Shown one piece after another: positions 12,462 through 24,620 of a stretch of 64,000 nt of DNA (positions are counted from its first letter, which is position 1; each line of letters begins with the position of its first letter). Made by a program: the position numbers and the translations under genes. The notes under the pieces were generated by a model. That model searched no databases and was not told where the DNA came from. It saw only the letters and a list, made by a program, of their open reading frames with translations. The stretch is from Erodium maritimum (lineage: Eukaryota > Streptophyta > Magnoliopsida > Geraniales > Geraniaceae). The stretch spans positions 38,023,039 through 38,087,038 of the forward strand of contig OY997590.1 in NCBI GenBank assembly GCA_963921825.1. The letters run 5' to 3'.

Positions 12462-12727
12462 TTGATCAATTTTATGACCTCTGCAAGTGGAGTCTTTCTT
12501 CTTCCTTAACCTAAATAGATTCACTCCATGAAAGTTCTTGTTACTGGAAAAGATGCTCTTGCTCATTATCACCCTAAGCTGACGCCTATTCCAGCACTCA
12601 GCCCTCGGACACAATAATTGTTATATGCATAGGAGGTGAGCGGAGCCTGCTTTTATAATCAGGGCGGGCACTAATCTTCTTTCTTGTTGTTGTAATATTA
12701 CTAATAAAGGAATAATAATATGTAACA
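12462..12727. other. Unassigned flank, possibly LINE 3' sequence
   Basis: Short stretch between the truncated gypsy LTR and Copia beta. Because Copia beta has a clean target duplication, this flank was joined to the sequence at 19112 before the insertion, where a minus-strand LINE ends. It could hold the LINE RNase H end, but I see only weak similarity and no tail. Confidence 0.3.
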
Positions 12728-13065
12728 TGTTCTGAGGTGGCAAGTAAAATGCCACATGTGGCCACCACAATTAGCATGCCACCATTAATTGCATGTTAGT
12801 AGATTATGTGACAATGTCTCATGTGTTTTGTTCTCTTACAAATAGAGGTGTCAACCCCTTGTATTGGATCATCTATGAACACACTATAACTCAATACAGT
12901 ACCTCTTGTACGACACTCTCTTGAATAGAAGTTCTCTTTACTCTTAATCTCCAAGTGTTATTTCTTGTCTTGCTTGGTAATCAACCCGTAGAAACCAACC
13001 TTCTCATTATTCTTGCGCCTTTGGTGTCTTGGTGTTGGTTCCGATCAAACTTGACTTTTACAACA
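12728..13065 (+). mobile_element. Copia beta 5' LTR
   Basis: Starts TGTTCTGAGG, ends TTTTACAACA. Where the 3' LTR has a TATA box (CTATAAATAGAGG at 18879-18891), this copy reads CTTACAAATAGAGG at 12836-12849, so the promoter that should drive the element carries two changes in its TATA core. Confidence 0.92.
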
Positions 13066-13078
13066 CGTTATCAGCATG
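13066..13078 (+). other. Primer binding site of Copia beta
   Basis: CGTTATCAGCATG directly follows the LTR. A TTATCAGCA-type site is common in plant copia elements primed by an internal fragment of initiator tRNA-Met. Confidence 0.65.
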
Positions 13079-13557
13079 ATCTTGTGTAAGTGGCTCAACT
13101 TTCGACTCGTATATCTCTAAAAAGAACCGTCAAAATAAAAATTCCACCGGTCACTTTGAAGAATCATATGTGGAGAACATTAACTCCAAGAATCAGCTTC
13201 ATCTGACCTTGGATGAATCTCCGATCGGGCTCTTGAAAGTGGCTGGTCGGACCAAAACTGTGCAGAAAATTCAGCACCTTCTTTCATATTCTCGCGAATT
13301 TATTTATACTTGATTCATGCTTATTTGTGCACATTTAGTTATGACGTTCATATAAGTATGCTTTGTGATCGCCAATCTTTATTGGATCTTTCACATCAGA
13401 AATTTGATGCTTATATTTGAGTTCTTGTCATCAAAAACTCGGATTTAAAACTTGTTGAAACCGAAGCATTTGGGCCTAAAGTTCCAAGATGCAGAAACTG
13501 CTTGCATGTAACATGCAACTTAACTTATAGCCTGAAGCTTATGAATATGATGGTATG

Positions 13558-13730
13558 TTTAGACCCGAAGTTCCAAATACCAGTAAATTGAGGCATGTTG
13601 GACCAGAAGTTCCAAATACATAGTACTAGAGATCCGATACATATTGAACCGGAAGTTCCAAATACACATTACCAACGACCCGATGCATATTGGACAAGAA
13701 GTTCCAAAATAAAATACTAACGACCTGAAG
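13558..13730 (+). repeat. Four copies of a ~58-bp unit upstream of gag
   Basis: The core GAAGTTCCAAATAC recurs four times (near 13566, 13604, 13650 and 13698) in units of roughly 40-58 bp, each with a variant of 'GACCCGATGCATATTGGAC'. It lies in the untranslated leader of Copia beta. Confidence 0.75.
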
Positions 13731-13774
13731 TCGAGTATGATCCTAACATGCAATTATTTTGATCAATGTGCAGG

Positions 13775-14790
13775 ATGGATAACCTGACAAAGTTCATTTA
13801 TACACCGCTCAAATTGGACGGGAAGAATTATTATCAATGGGCGTTGGATACGACTCTCCACTTAAGATCTCAGAATCTTGGAGACGCTATAAAAGAATGG
13901 AACAACGAGTTTGTGAAAAACAAAGCCTTGGCCACAATATTAATCTGTCATCATATGCACAAAGACCTAAAGATTGTGTATTTAGCTGATGAGGATCCCT
14001 TTAGTTTATGGGTTCAGCTCAAGGAGAGGTTTGAGCATATGAAAGCGATAGCGCTCCCTCGTTCCTTATATGATTGGTCTAACCTCAGGTTACAGGACTT
14101 TAAGTCTGTAAATGAGTACAATTCATCCATGTTTAGAATTGTTTTCAAGCTTCGCAGTTGTGGTGAAAAGATAACTGACGAGTCTATGCTTGAGAAAACG
14201 TTCTCCACATTCCACCCATCGAATGCTCCTGCAGCAGCAGTATAGAGCGAAATTTTTTCAAAAGTTCACAGACCTGATCGCATGTCTACTCGTTGCTGAG
14301 AAAAATAACGAGCTATTAATGAGGAACCATAAAACTCGCCTTGTAGGCAGTTCTCCATTCCCTGAAGCGAATGTGACAAGATATGATGGTAGCTCGGGAC
14401 ATAGACGAAGCCGAGGACCCTTTAGAGTTCAAGGTCGAGGTCATGGACGTGGTCGTGGTCGTAGTCACGGTTATGGGCATAGCAATTTCCAACCGTGTGG
14501 AAGAGATAACATGGTGTATCCCTAGAAGCGGAACCGATATGATAAACATGAGAAAGGAAAGAGCCCTCAGAACCAGACTGCCAAAAATGCTGAAACTAGA
14601 TGTTACCGATGTGGAGGGGTTGATCATTGGTCACGTGTATGTCATGTACCAAGCCATTTGGTGAAGTTCTACCAAGAATCGATCAAAGGAAAGGATAAGA
14701 TCGTTGAGACAAACTTTATAGATCATGCAAGCCCTGAAGATGCTCCGATCATGAGAGCCCAGAAGATGCTCCAATCAAGCTTATAGTCTC
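13775..14790 (+). pseudogene. gag: Copia beta gag with zinc knuckle
   Basis: The most plausible start is the ATG at 13775 (M-D-N-L-T-K-F). The first frame (to 14245) has the copia Gag pattern 'L-D-G-K-N-Y-Y-Q-W' near its N-terminus and the SLYDWSNLRLQDF helix region further on. The frame shifts near 14225 into a second (to 14525), rich in Gly-Arg repeats, and again into a third carrying the CCHC zinc knuckle C-Y-R-C-G-G-V-D-H-W-S-R-V-C at 14601-14642. Gag binds and packages element RNA. Two frameshifts disable it. Confidence 0.85.
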
Positions 14791-14799
14791 CGATTTCTT

Positions 14800-15130
14800 T
14801 AAGGATGATGACAGAAATATGGACCATGTTTGGAATATGGTTTAACTTGTGTTTTTCAGTATTCCCCTTTCTTCTAGGTTAATGTAATGTGTGTATATGA
14901 TGTTTTTGTAATCCTTTCTTAAGTTTACAAACTGATGTAATACTTTTTTGTTTATGAAAGGATATGGATCTTGTACGTGCTTGCAGAAATGATGGAGACT
15001 TGTGTATTGTTGATTGCGCGACGACGCACACAATCTTAACAAACAAGAAATATTTTTTTTGTCTAACCTCGGTTGAAGCGAATGTTAGCACCATTATGGT
15101 ACTGGAAATTTAATAGAGTGCTCCGGAAGA
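14800..15130 (+). pseudogene. Copia beta protease-like region, degenerate
   Basis: A stop-rich stretch between gag and integrase. A fragment near 15012-15060 reads D-C-A-T-T-H-T-I-L then a K-K-Y-F segment, matching the protease active-site neighbourhood of plant copia elements, where Asp-Ser/Cys-Ala-Thr-Thr-His-Thr is frequent. Sequence before it (14830-14960) is non-coding. Confidence 0.55.
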
Positions 15131-15136
15131 GCTACC

Positions 15137-16417
15137 TTGGTATTAGAAAATGGAACAAGGTTGAGTACCCATAATGCTCTGTATGCAAGTAGATCCAGAA
15201 GAAATCTACTTAGCTTTAAGGATATTCGTGACAACGGATATCATGTCGAGACCGGAAATGGTAATGAAACTGAGTTTCTCTGTATCACCAGAAGTGCTAA
15301 AAATGGTGAAAAGCATGTACATGAGAAATTAAAGGGCCTATTATCAGGTTTGTATTATACAACCATAAAGCCAATTGAGACCTACGCTATAATGAACCAG
15401 AAGTTAATTAATCCAAATGCTTTTATGCTTTGGCACAACCGTCTTGGTCATCCAGGATCGACGATGATGCGTAGAATTGTTGAAAACTCATGTGGACATT
15501 CATTAAAGGGCCAGAAGATCCTAATGTCCAATGAGATATCATGTACAACTTGTTCACAAGGAAAATTAGTGGTCCGACTATCGCTAACCAAGATTAATGT
15601 TGAATGTCCATCTTTCTTGTAGAGGATTCAGGGAGATATATGTGGCCCTATACATCCAGCTAGTGGACTATTCAGTTATTTCATGGTCCTGATAGACGCA
15701 TCCAACAGATGGTCTCATGTATGTTTACTGTCAACGCAAAATGTTGCATTCGCTAAATTGTTGGCACAAATCATTAAGCTGAGGGAACACTTTCCTGATC
15801 ATCCCATTAAATCTATTCGTCTTGATAATGTTGGTGAGTTCACGTCGGGGACGCTTGATGATTATTTCATGTCTATAGGGATTGAGGTTGAACATTCCGT
15901 TGCACATGTCCATACCCAAAATGGTTTAGCAGAATAACTTATCAAACGTATACAAGTAATTGCACGTACATTACTAATGCAATCACAATTACCTGTTTCT
16001 GCTTGGGGACATGCTGTATTACATGCTGCATCTTTAATTCGGTTGAGGCCTAGTGCATATCACCGATATTCTCCTATGCAACATGTGTGTGGTCATGAAC
16101 CTAATATATCACATTTGCGAACCTTTGGTTGTGTCGTGCAAGTGTCGATCACACCTCCTAAGCGCACGACAATGGGACCCCAACGACGATTGGGTGTTTA
16201 TGTTGGTTTCGATTCACCATCGATAATTAGGTATCTTGAGCCCTTAACTGGCGACATGTTTACTGCAAGATTTACAGATTGTCATTTTTATGAGACATCG
16301 TTTCCACCATTGGGTGAGAAAGATAAGCCTCCTGAAGTTAGGCCTGAACTTGATTGGAAAGTAAGTTCTCTGTCTCATCTTGACCCACACACGCCACAAT
16401 GTGAGATGGAAGTCTAG
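15137..16417 (+). pseudogene. Copia beta integrase
   Basis: The frame 15137-15622 holds the GAG-pre-integrase zinc motif (W-H-N-R-L-G-H ... C-T-T-C). The catalytic core follows at about 15630-15937 with D-I-C-G-P-I, D-N-V-G-E-F and Q-N-G-L-A-E, supplying the D, D and E of the integrase triad. A TAG stop at 15617-15622 separates the zinc part from the core, and a TAA follows the catalytic Glu at 15935. The C-terminal part (15977-16417) has R-T-F-G-C and G-V-Y-V-G-F-D, typical of copia. The enzyme would insert cDNA into the genome; two stops prevent that here. Confidence 0.88.
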
Positions 16418-16429
16418 AAGATACTTCAT

Positions 16430-18530
16430 ATGCAAAATGTTGCAAATCAAATGCATGATGCATTTGCAGACACATCAAAGATGACGAGGTCTTATATAGA
16501 TGCCATAAATGTACCAGCTAAAATTAAGATCAGTGGTGATACTGCAAAGATAGGTATCGATTCCTCTAGTGCACGCCTGAAGCGTGGGAGACCAGTTGGA
16601 TCAAAAGACATTGTTCCCCAGAAGCGCAAATGTCAAAAGAATAGAAGGGATGAAGGAGCCTGATTACCAGAAGTAGTTACAGAAGAATTACTAGAGCCGG
16701 TTCCAACAGAGCAAAGCAGCCTGGAAGTGCCGCCGAACGACCCAGAAATGCTTCCGAACGACCGAGATGGGTTTCCGATCAGCCCGAAAGTGGAGCCGAT
16801 CGACCGTGAAGTAGAACCGGTCGGCCTCGACCCAAAAGCGTCGGAAAACTCTAATATTGTTGTCGATGAAGTCTTTGCTTTCACAGTGGCTAATGAGATA
16901 ATCAACAAGTTTGATTTTGAGCCCGAAGCATTGACGAATGTCGTCGCAGAGATGACTGGCCTATTGGGAAGAAGCAATTCGGGCGGAATTGTCTTTGTTC
17001 GCAAAACGCCAAGTTTTTGGGCCCGTTTTCAAGACACCAGAAGATGTCAAACCTATTGGTTACAAGTGGGTATTTACCCAGAAACAGAATGACAAAAATG
17101 AAGTCGCCCGATAAAAGGGTAGACTTGTAGCCCAAGGATTCTCTCAACGACCATGAGTCGATTTTGATGTGACATATTCCCCTGTAATGGATATGATCAC
17201 TTTCAGGTATTTGATCAGCCTATAAGTCTATGAAGGGATTGATATGTGCATGATGGACGTTGTCACTGCTTACCTGTATGGTATTTTGGACATTGATATC
17301 TATATGAAACTCCCCGATGGGTTGAGATTGCCTGAAGCAATGATAGATATCCCCAGAGATCTGTGTTCCATAAAGTTACAGAAGTCTCTGTATGGACTGA
17401 AGCAATCTGGTAGGATGTTGTACCATCGCCTAAGCGAGTAACTTACCAGAGAAGGCTATAAGAATGATGCCATATGTCCATGTGTGTTCATCAAGAAAAC
17501 AAACTCTGGCTTTTTTATCATCGCAGTATATGTTGATGACATAAATCTGATTGGGAGTCCTGAAGAGATCCTCAAAGCTGTTGATTACCTGAAGAGGGAA
17601 TTCGAAATGAAAGATTTAGGAAAAACTAGACACTGTGTCGGCCTGCAACTCGAGCATTTGTCTGATGGTATTTTGATCCATCAATCTGCATATGTTGAAA
17701 AGCTCCTGAAGCGCTTTAGCATTGAAAATGGTCATCCACTCAGTACTCCAATGGTCATCCGATCTTTAGATCCAAAGAAAGATCCATTCCGTCCCAAAGA
17801 AGCAGATGAAAAGATACTTGGTCCTGAAGTACCATATCTAAATGCTATTGGGGGTTTGCTACATTTGGCACAATGTACGCGACCTGACATAGCGTTTGCA
17901 ATAAATGTACTTGCGAGGTTCAGTTCAGAACCCACTCGTCCAAATTGGAACGGTATCAAGCATATGTTTCGTTATCTGAGCGGAACTAGAGATTTGGGAC
18001 TTATGTATTCTAAGTCCAGGGGGAGCGCTGGTCTGATTGGATATGCAGACGCAGGTTATTTATCAGATACTCACAAAGCTCGATCCCAGACGTGATATGT
18101 TTTCACCTGCAGTGAAACAACAATTTCCTGGCGCTCTACGAAGTAGACATTGGTGTGACGTCCTCAAATCACTCAGAAATTGTAGCGCTACATGAAGCTA
18201 GCCGAGAATGTATGTTCTTGAGATCTGTTATCAAGCATGTTCTATGCTCGATTGGCATTTCTCCACCAAGCTCTCCTTCAATTGTAATGAAGACAATGCA
18301 GCTTGTATTGGTCAAGTCAGAGGAGGCTATATCAAAGGAGATAGGATCAAGCACATCTCTCCGAAGTTCTTTTACACTCACAAGCTCTAAAGGAGTAATG
18401 AGATAGATGTCAAACAGATTCTTTCATGCGAGAACCTTGCACATTTATTTACTAAAGCCTTGCCGACTTCTACCTTTGAGAAGCTAGTTTACAAAATCGG
18501 CATGCGTCGCCTTAGCAAGCAACCAAAGTA
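16430..18530 (+). pseudogene. Copia beta reverse transcriptase and RNase H
   Basis: A Pro/Glu-rich linker (16430-16870) leads into reverse transcriptase. Recognisable blocks are G-Y-K-W-V-F near 17060, A-Q-G-F-S-Q near 17140, the M-D-V-V-T-A-Y-L-Y-G block near 17247, L-Y-G-L-K-Q-S-G near 17390, and the catalytic Y-V-D-D at 17529-17540. The RNase H part has G-Y-A-D-A-G-Y near 18037 and A-H-L-F-T-K-A-L-P near 18438. Frames 17244-17441 and 17484-18095 are the longest intact pieces. Stops at 17100-17230, 17440 and 18096 break it. No host function. Confidence 0.88.
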
Positions 18531-18760
18531 GCCTGCCTGAAGTCAGGGGGAGATAAATTTTGTGCGCTGCACTCTTTTTCCCTTATCCAAGTTTTGTCCC
18601 CCAGGGTTTTCTTGGAAATGTTTTTAACGAGGCAACATTAAGCACAGCTTCAAGCACATTCTGTGCGTTGCACTCTTTTCTTTACACGTTTTGTCCCACC
18701 GGATTTTCCTGAGGTGGTTTTTAACGAGGCAACTTGATCTTGAAGCGCATTGTGGTGTCC

Positions 18761-18769
18761 AAGGGGGAG
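18761..18769 (+). other. Polypurine tract of Copia beta
   Basis: AAGGGGGAG immediately precedes the 3' LTR start at 18770, the expected plus-strand primer site. Confidence 0.85.
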
Positions 18770-19106
18770 TGTTGTGAGGTGGCAAGTAAATGCCACATGT
18801 GGCCACCACAATTAGCATGCTACCACTAATTGCATGTTAGTAGATTATGTGGCAATGTCTCATGTGTTTTGTTCTCCTATAAATAGAGGTGTCAACCCCT
18901 TGTATTAGATCATCTATGAACACACTACAACTCAATACAATACCTCTTGTAGGACACTCTCTTGAATAGAAGTTTTCTTTATTCTTAATCTCCGAGTGTT
19001 ATTTCTTGTCTTGCTTGGTAACCAACCCATACGCACCAACCTTCTCATTATTCTTGGGCCTTTGGTGTCTTGGTGTTGGTTCCGATCAAACTTTATTTTT
19101 ACAACA
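18770..19106 (+). mobile_element. Copia beta 3' LTR
   Basis: Starts TGTTGTGAGG and ends TTTTACAACA. It keeps an intact TATA box (CTATAAATAG at 18879-18888), unlike the 5' copy. Confidence 0.92.
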
Positions 19107-19111
19107 TAACA

Positions 19112-21380
19112 CTAGTAATATCGCATGAAGGATTATAAATGCCTATTTATTACAAAGTGTGATGGTAATAAAATATCTCTTGATGTCTACACATACCACC
19201 ATTCAGTCATTGAAGCTTAATCGTTCAACCGAGTCTTGATGATATTCATATTAAAAAGTGTATCTGAAATGAACATCATCAACTAGGATGAGATCGGCTT
19301 ATGATGGTTCCTACCCGTACAAGTTTAGCATTTGCTTCCTTCCAAGTGTGAAAGTATATTTTTTTACAAGATTTACATAGAGCCTGTGAGCAAGTGTTTA
19401 TCATTCCAAACAAAAACATTCCTATTTTCCCATAAGTTCCATAACCATAGATGCATCTCAGATTTCAAGTCATCACTAGGGGGTTGAAGGACTTTGTCCC
19501 ACTAAACCCGGAAGTCCATTTTGGGGTCCGAAAGTGACCAACAATCTAGAGCAAAAGGGAAGTGAAGCAAGTGGTGTGATGTCGATTCACGCTCTAAGAG
19601 ACAAATATGACACAAAGGGGATATAGAAACACACCTTATGTTAAGGTTCTTAGCCACCTGGAGAAAATCGTGAGGCACCGCCACAAGAAAATCTTAACTC
19701 GTGGAGGTGCATTAACATTCCAAGTATCATTCCAAAACAACTCCGAACCTGTGGGGAACCAATCCCCCTTAATTTGTTGTAGAGTTTGGTAGCCATTTTT
19801 TGTAGTATAAAGGCTCTTGTTGTCCCCCGCTCAACACCAGCCATCATCCACACGAAAGGTGGAGAGAAGGATGGCCACTATAAGATCTTGGTCTCTACAG
19901 CTAAACCTATTCTTGATCTCCTCCTTATTCCACACTCTTTTTCCTTGGAAAAAATGGGAGTTCACGTAGTTCCCTACTAAATCAACTGAGTCCGTGTGAA
20001 CCCAAGGTTTAGTACCTAGCAGCCAGGGACCCCACTATGACTTTTTGTAGAGTTTCCTGGTCCTATGGTCCTCCGAGCACCATGGATAAGAATAATTTGG
20101 GAAACTGAACGCTAGTCCATAAGAAGCTCGGGTTAGCCCCTTTCTTTCCAATACAAAATTACCATTCGGGAAGTATCGGGCTCTAAAGATGCGGGAGACC
20201 AGAGCGTCTATTTCCATCATAAACTTCCATCCCATCTTTCCAAGTAAAGTCGGATTGAAATCCCTTAGACTCTGAAAACCCATACCTCCATTTTTTTGGA
20301 ATGCAAAGTTTCAGTCAATTTTTCCATATAATCTCACATTGCGATCGACTTGAGCCTGCCCACCAGAACCTGGCCAAGGCCACCTAAATCATCAAAATGA
20401 GAGATTGGGGTGTTAAGAAAACCCTCATCGTGTACACTAGAAGGGAAGGCAGAACCGAGTTAATAAGAACCTCATTTCCTCCTTGCGATAAGAGATGGTT
20501 GTCCCAAGTATTAATTCTAGATAGGACCCGAACAATAATAAAATGGAAGGTCTGAGTCTTGTTCTTTCCAATCGGATTAGGGACACCCAAATAAGTTGAA
20601 GGTTTCTAAATTTCAGGAATGCCCAACATAGCACAACATTTGGTTCTAACCAAGGACGAGGTATTCGAGCTGAAAAAATAGAACTTTTGTCTCTATTTAT
20701 CTGCTGGCACGACATTTCCCCAAGCAAATTCAGGATATTATGCAAATTTATGTCTTCCCTGTGCTCAGCTCTATAAAAAAAATATAGCAATCGTCTGTAA
20801 ATAACATATGAGAAACAGAGGGTGCTCCTCGGGCCATAGAGACGCCATGAAGGTTACCTTGAGATTTATCTTTGTTTAGCATATAGAAAGAGGCTCCATA
20901 CAAAATAAGGAAAGGTAAGGGGATAGATGATCACCTTGCCTTATCCCTTGGCCCGGGACAAACACATCAGTAGACTTCCCTCTCGAAGATATATTATATC
21001 GAATCGATAAAATTTAGTCCCTCACGAGTTTCATCCACTATTCACAGAAACCAAACTTCCTCATCATTTGTTCCAAAAACTGCCATTCAATGCAATCGTA
21101 AGCTTTACCCATGTCAAGCTTGATGGCTATAAAGCCTTTGGCCCCTTGAGTTTTTCGACGGAGGAAGTGAACAATCTCAAAGGACGTGAAAATGTTATCT
21201 TGGATTTCTCTCCTTAGGAGATAAACTTCCTAGTTTTATGAGATTAGGAGATGAAGCATAGGCGTTAATATGTTAGCAAGCACCTTTGAAAGAACCTTGA
21301 AGATGACAATGCATAAGGCGATCGGTCGTAGATATGTAACCTTTTTAGGGGAAGGTTTCTTGGGGATTAGCACAAGAATG
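19112..21380 (-). pseudogene. LINE ORF2 fragment (reverse transcriptase to C-terminus)
   Basis: Minus strand. In order from 21380 downward: the R-P-I-A-L-C block near 21310, I-Q-D-N-I near 21210, I-A-I-K-L-D-M-G-K-A-Y-D near 21120 (catalytic block A), G-I-R-Q-G-D near 20945, and F-T-D-D near 20800, in place of the usual Y/F-A-D-D. Then the I-N-R-D-K-S-S region near 20690, G-F-Q-S-L-R-D-F-N near 20270, the zf-RVT-like C-H-I-C segment near 19600, and an aromatic C-terminal stretch W-L-W-N-L-W near 19440. This is the layout of plant L1-type ORF2. Many stops and frame changes. The 5' side is cut at 21380/21381 by Copia gamma; the 3' side reaches Copia beta. Confidence 0.85.
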
Positions 21381-21911
21381 TGTAAGAATATATTTATTAG
21401 GGTATTAAATATAAATAGACATCTTCCGTATTATGAGGTCAATTTGGAGTCCATCACTTTTAGGAAACGTGCTATTATAATTAAATGGAAATTATCAATT
21501 GATTGGTAAAAAAGTCTTTCGTTATTCAATCTTTACTCTGATGGACAATAGAGATTGAATCCTAATGAAAACCTAATAAGGAATCTTGCTCCTCTCTCTA
21601 CCTATTAATACATGTGAATTATTCAATCATAAGATCACAATTCACAAACATCTAAAGAAGTGTATAAAAAGGGCAGAGAAAATGAAGTTCATAAGGCAAA
21701 CTACATGGACTGTGATCTCTTATATACTATTGTGGAGTATGTAGGCAATCCGAGTACAGTCTGGATACAAGTCCGTTATGCCCAACCAAGATCATCTACA
21801 AGTGCATCTACAACCATGAATGGAGGTATTCCTAAAGACCCTCTCCATCTATTTATTATGTGATTGGCCGTGATGCCCACAATTTAGGGTTCATGTAAAT
21901 TACAACTTACA
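21381..21911 (+). mobile_element. Copia gamma 5' LTR
   Basis: Begins TGTAAGAATATATTTATTAG exactly where the LINE reading breaks off, ends AACTTACA, and is followed two bases later by a primer binding site. TATA-like GTATAAAAAGG lies at 21661-21671. No matching 3' LTR was found downstream, so dating by LTR divergence is not possible. Confidence 0.75.
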
Positions 21912-21913
21912 TG

Positions 21914-21923
21914 TGGTATCAGA
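21914..21923 (+). other. Primer binding site of Copia gamma
   Basis: TGGTATCAGA, the initiator tRNA-Met type site, two bases after the LTR end. Confidence 0.8.
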
Positions 21924-22097
21924 AAACGGTTTAGGGCACATAATTTTTCCTTAATGTGAATATAATTATTTCATGATTTCCGATGCATGTTATAAAAATC
22001 TATAATGTTTATGATCAAAAGATGTGTTTCAGATGAATAGTGAATTTCAGGATTTAAAAAATAGATTTAAATAGTGTTTTGGTGAACAGTACCAGTT

Positions 22098-24231
22098 TTT
22101 TTTATCGGCTATTTTATATTAATACCTAACCTTTGAGTTAAAGGAAAAGGAAAAGGGATGAAACCCTAAAGGCTTACAAACAAAGGTGCTTCTTTTTGAA
22201 GACCTAGAGCACATACTTGTGCCGCAAGCAACAAAGACAATTTGAAAAGCTATACCAAAAACCTGACTTGAGCACCAAGGAAACAAAAAACTACCAACAC
22301 ATTAGTGATTTTTAACACCCAAGCCACCTCAAAACACCTCTACTAATTAACTTTGAAGACTTTAATCATCAAATCGTGCAGAACTTGTGTTGATCACCAT
22401 TCTGCAGAAAACAAACATCTTAATGCATCCATGCTATTGTTGAACTGAACCAAGGAAAGGCATCATGTATCTGTCCAAGTGATTCCTTCCAGTACAACAC
22501 TGTCACCAGAGGAAGTAAACCAGCCAAGTTGGAAGGACCCTCATTAACAGCACAAATGGAACCTGTGATGAAGACAAATCAACAAAACACAAAACAAAAC
22601 CCTCCACTCAATCACAAACCCACACTCAGAAATGTGTAAAAAAATACCACAGAACCAACAGTACCACACTCAGTAGAAAAAAAAAACCCCAGAGTTATAT
22701 GCTGCTCACCAAAATAAACCCAAGAGCACCCAAAAACCACCCCAAAACCCCCAAAAGTAACCAGTAAGAGGATAAAATAACCAAGGCAGTTAGGAGTTCA
22801 AGTAAGACCCTGAAAAGGCCCTGAAGAGGGCACCAGATGTTTGAATTATATAGACCCCTGGCCAGAAGGAAACATTTTGTGGGGATAGCTTGCATACAAA
22901 CTAACCAGGTAAAACCAGAGATTTTAGGAGGTATTAGAGATGTCCAGAGCAAAGCAGGCCAATCAAGTCCCTGACCAATGTTTGAATCAAGAGCTTTGTA
23001 CATCTTCTTAACTGAAAACCCTTTATCATCAAATCTCCAAGAGACTTTGTCTTCTCCATCAGATAGCAAAGGGAACACATTCAATAAATTGCTTAACAAG
23101 CTGAATTGGCCTTTTTCCCAGCCCCTCAAATATCTTCTAAAGACCAAGATCCAATCTCCATCAACCTTGAACTGTGAGATCAGAGAATTCTTTTGTGTGC
23201 TAAGACTATAAAGTCTCTGAAATTGAAGTTTGAGTGGACAATTATTGAGCCAGTTATCTTCCCAGAATAATACTGCATTACCAGATACAACATGCCATTG
23301 CAAACCTTCAGACCCAAAATTGTTAGCAAAAGCAGGGATGGATAAGAGGGATTCCATATGTGTCAAGAAACTATGTCCATTATGAAGGGACATCTTGGAA
23401 AGGTCCCAAACATTGCAATCCCACCCAAATTTAGCACAGATCAATTGTTTCCATAGAGAGTCTTTCTCCACAGCAAACCTCCACCACCACTTGGCCAATA
23501 AAGCTTTGTTCATCAAATGTAAATCTCTGATGCCTAAACCCCCAAATTTCTTAGGCCTACAAACCAAATCCCACCTAACCTTATGCAACACTTTGCTGGA
23601 GATGACCCCATTCCACAAGAACTTTCTTTGCCATTTCTCCATCTCCTTGATGACCCCTTTTGGTGCTTTGAATAGAGACATATAATATAGAGGGAGGGAT
23701 GATAAAGATGACTTAATGAGTGTTAATCTGCCACCAAAGGATCTGTATTTCCCTTGCCAAAGGCCCAACTTCTTTTTAAACCTTTTCAGAATAGGCTCCC
23801 AAGTCTTGAATCTCCTGGGATTGGCCCCCAATTGGAAACCAAGGTAATCAAAAGGTAACTCAATAGAAAGACACCCAAAAATGTCAGTGATCTCCCCAAT
23901 ATTGACAACACAAAGGTTTAGAACCAAAACTTTTGATTTGTGGAAATTTATCTTCAGCCCAGTTGCTTGTTGAAAACACAGAAAAGTGTGTTTGAGATTT
24001 CTTGCTTCTTGAACCCCAGCCTCAATGAAAATGAGAGTGTCATCAGCAAATTGGAGATGGGAAATTGAGAGGCCCTCTCCATTACATTGCACACCACTGA
24101 ACATCCCAGCATTTATGCTTATGGTCATAAGCTGATGAAGGCATTCCCCCACAAGTGCAAAGAGCAAAGGAGACAATGAACATCCCTGCCTTAGGCCTCT
24201 CTGAAGTATGAAGTCTGGAGAAGGTGAGCCA
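22098..24231 (-). mobile_element. LINE, 5'-truncated, ORF2 C-terminal half, imperfect 14-bp TSD
   Basis: Inserted into Copia gamma. The flanks GAACAGTACCAGTT (22084-22097) and GAACTGTACCGGTT (24232-24245) form an imperfect target duplication. On the minus strand the 3' end is CGATAAAAAAAA at 22098-22105. A perfect 5-bp hairpin (CCTTT GAGTT AAAGG) lies at 22130-22144. The ORF2 reading starts within reverse transcriptase, so the copy is 5'-truncated in the usual LINE manner. Confidence 0.88.
22695..24231 (-). pseudogene. LINE ORF2 C-terminal half (reverse transcriptase, zf-RVT side)
   Basis: One long open frame of about 510 codons before the truncation point (it continues upstream into the host copia by chance). 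Motifs in order: L-R-Q-G-C-S-L-S-P-L-L-F, the catalytic F-A-D-D-T, A-T-G-L-K-I-N-F-H-K-S-K, F-D-Y-L-G-F-Q-L-G, W-Q-R-K-F-L-W-N-G, F-G-G-L-G-I-R-D-L, then W-W-W-R-F-A and the W-x-S-L-I-P-P-K-I-S-G-F-T-W segment. These are the diagnostic blocks of plant L1-type reverse transcriptases. The frame is unusually intact for this window, suggesting a younger copy, although the missing N-terminus (endonuclease and first RT blocks) makes it non-autonomous. Confidence 0.92.
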
Positions 24232-24233
24232 GA

Positions 24234-24620
24234 ACTGTACCGGTTTGAACAGTGTTTTGTGAACAATGATCGGTTTGAACAATATTTTGTGAAAATGACC
24301 AACTTGAACATTGTTTTGTGAACAGTAATCCATATGAACAATGTTTTTTTTTTAAATTAAAACATTTATTTCTTCTTAAATTTCAAAAATTATGTTCGTT
24401 GTACTTCAATTTCGAAAAAAAACATTTATTTCTTCTTAAATTGCAAAAATTATGGTCATTTCACTTCACTCGAGAAAAAAAAATATGTTTATCCCACCCT
24501 AATTTCGAAAATTATGTTCATTGCACTTCAATTTCAAAAAAAAATTGTTTATTCCACTTTAGTTTTGAAAATTATGTCCATTGCCCTTTAATTTCGAAAA
24601 TTATAATTCTTACACCTTAA
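24234..24620. repeat. AT-rich tandem repeats in Copia gamma leader
   Basis: Two blocks. 24246-24340 has a unit of about 33 bp containing TTGAACANTGTTTTGTGAACA. 24345-24610 has four units of about 70 bp containing TTCTTAAATTTCAAAAATTA and TGTTCATTGCACTTCAATTTC. They lie in the non-coding leader between the primer site and Gag. Confidence 0.75.

Larger units (their letters stand above)
12723..19111 (+). mobile_element. Copia beta: complete LTR retrotransposon with TSD TAACA
   Basis: The element proper is 12728-19106, flanked by the 5-bp duplication TAACA (12723-12727 and 19107-19111). It has two LTRs of about 338 bp, a primer binding site, gag, protease-like region, integrase, reverse transcriptase, RNase H and a polypurine tract in Ty1-copia order (integrase before reverse transcriptase). 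Counting by eye, the LTRs differ at about 22 of 338 positions (about 93-94% identity), so the insertion is not recent. All domains are recognisable but interrupted by stops and frameshifts, so it cannot move on its own. Confidence 0.93.
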
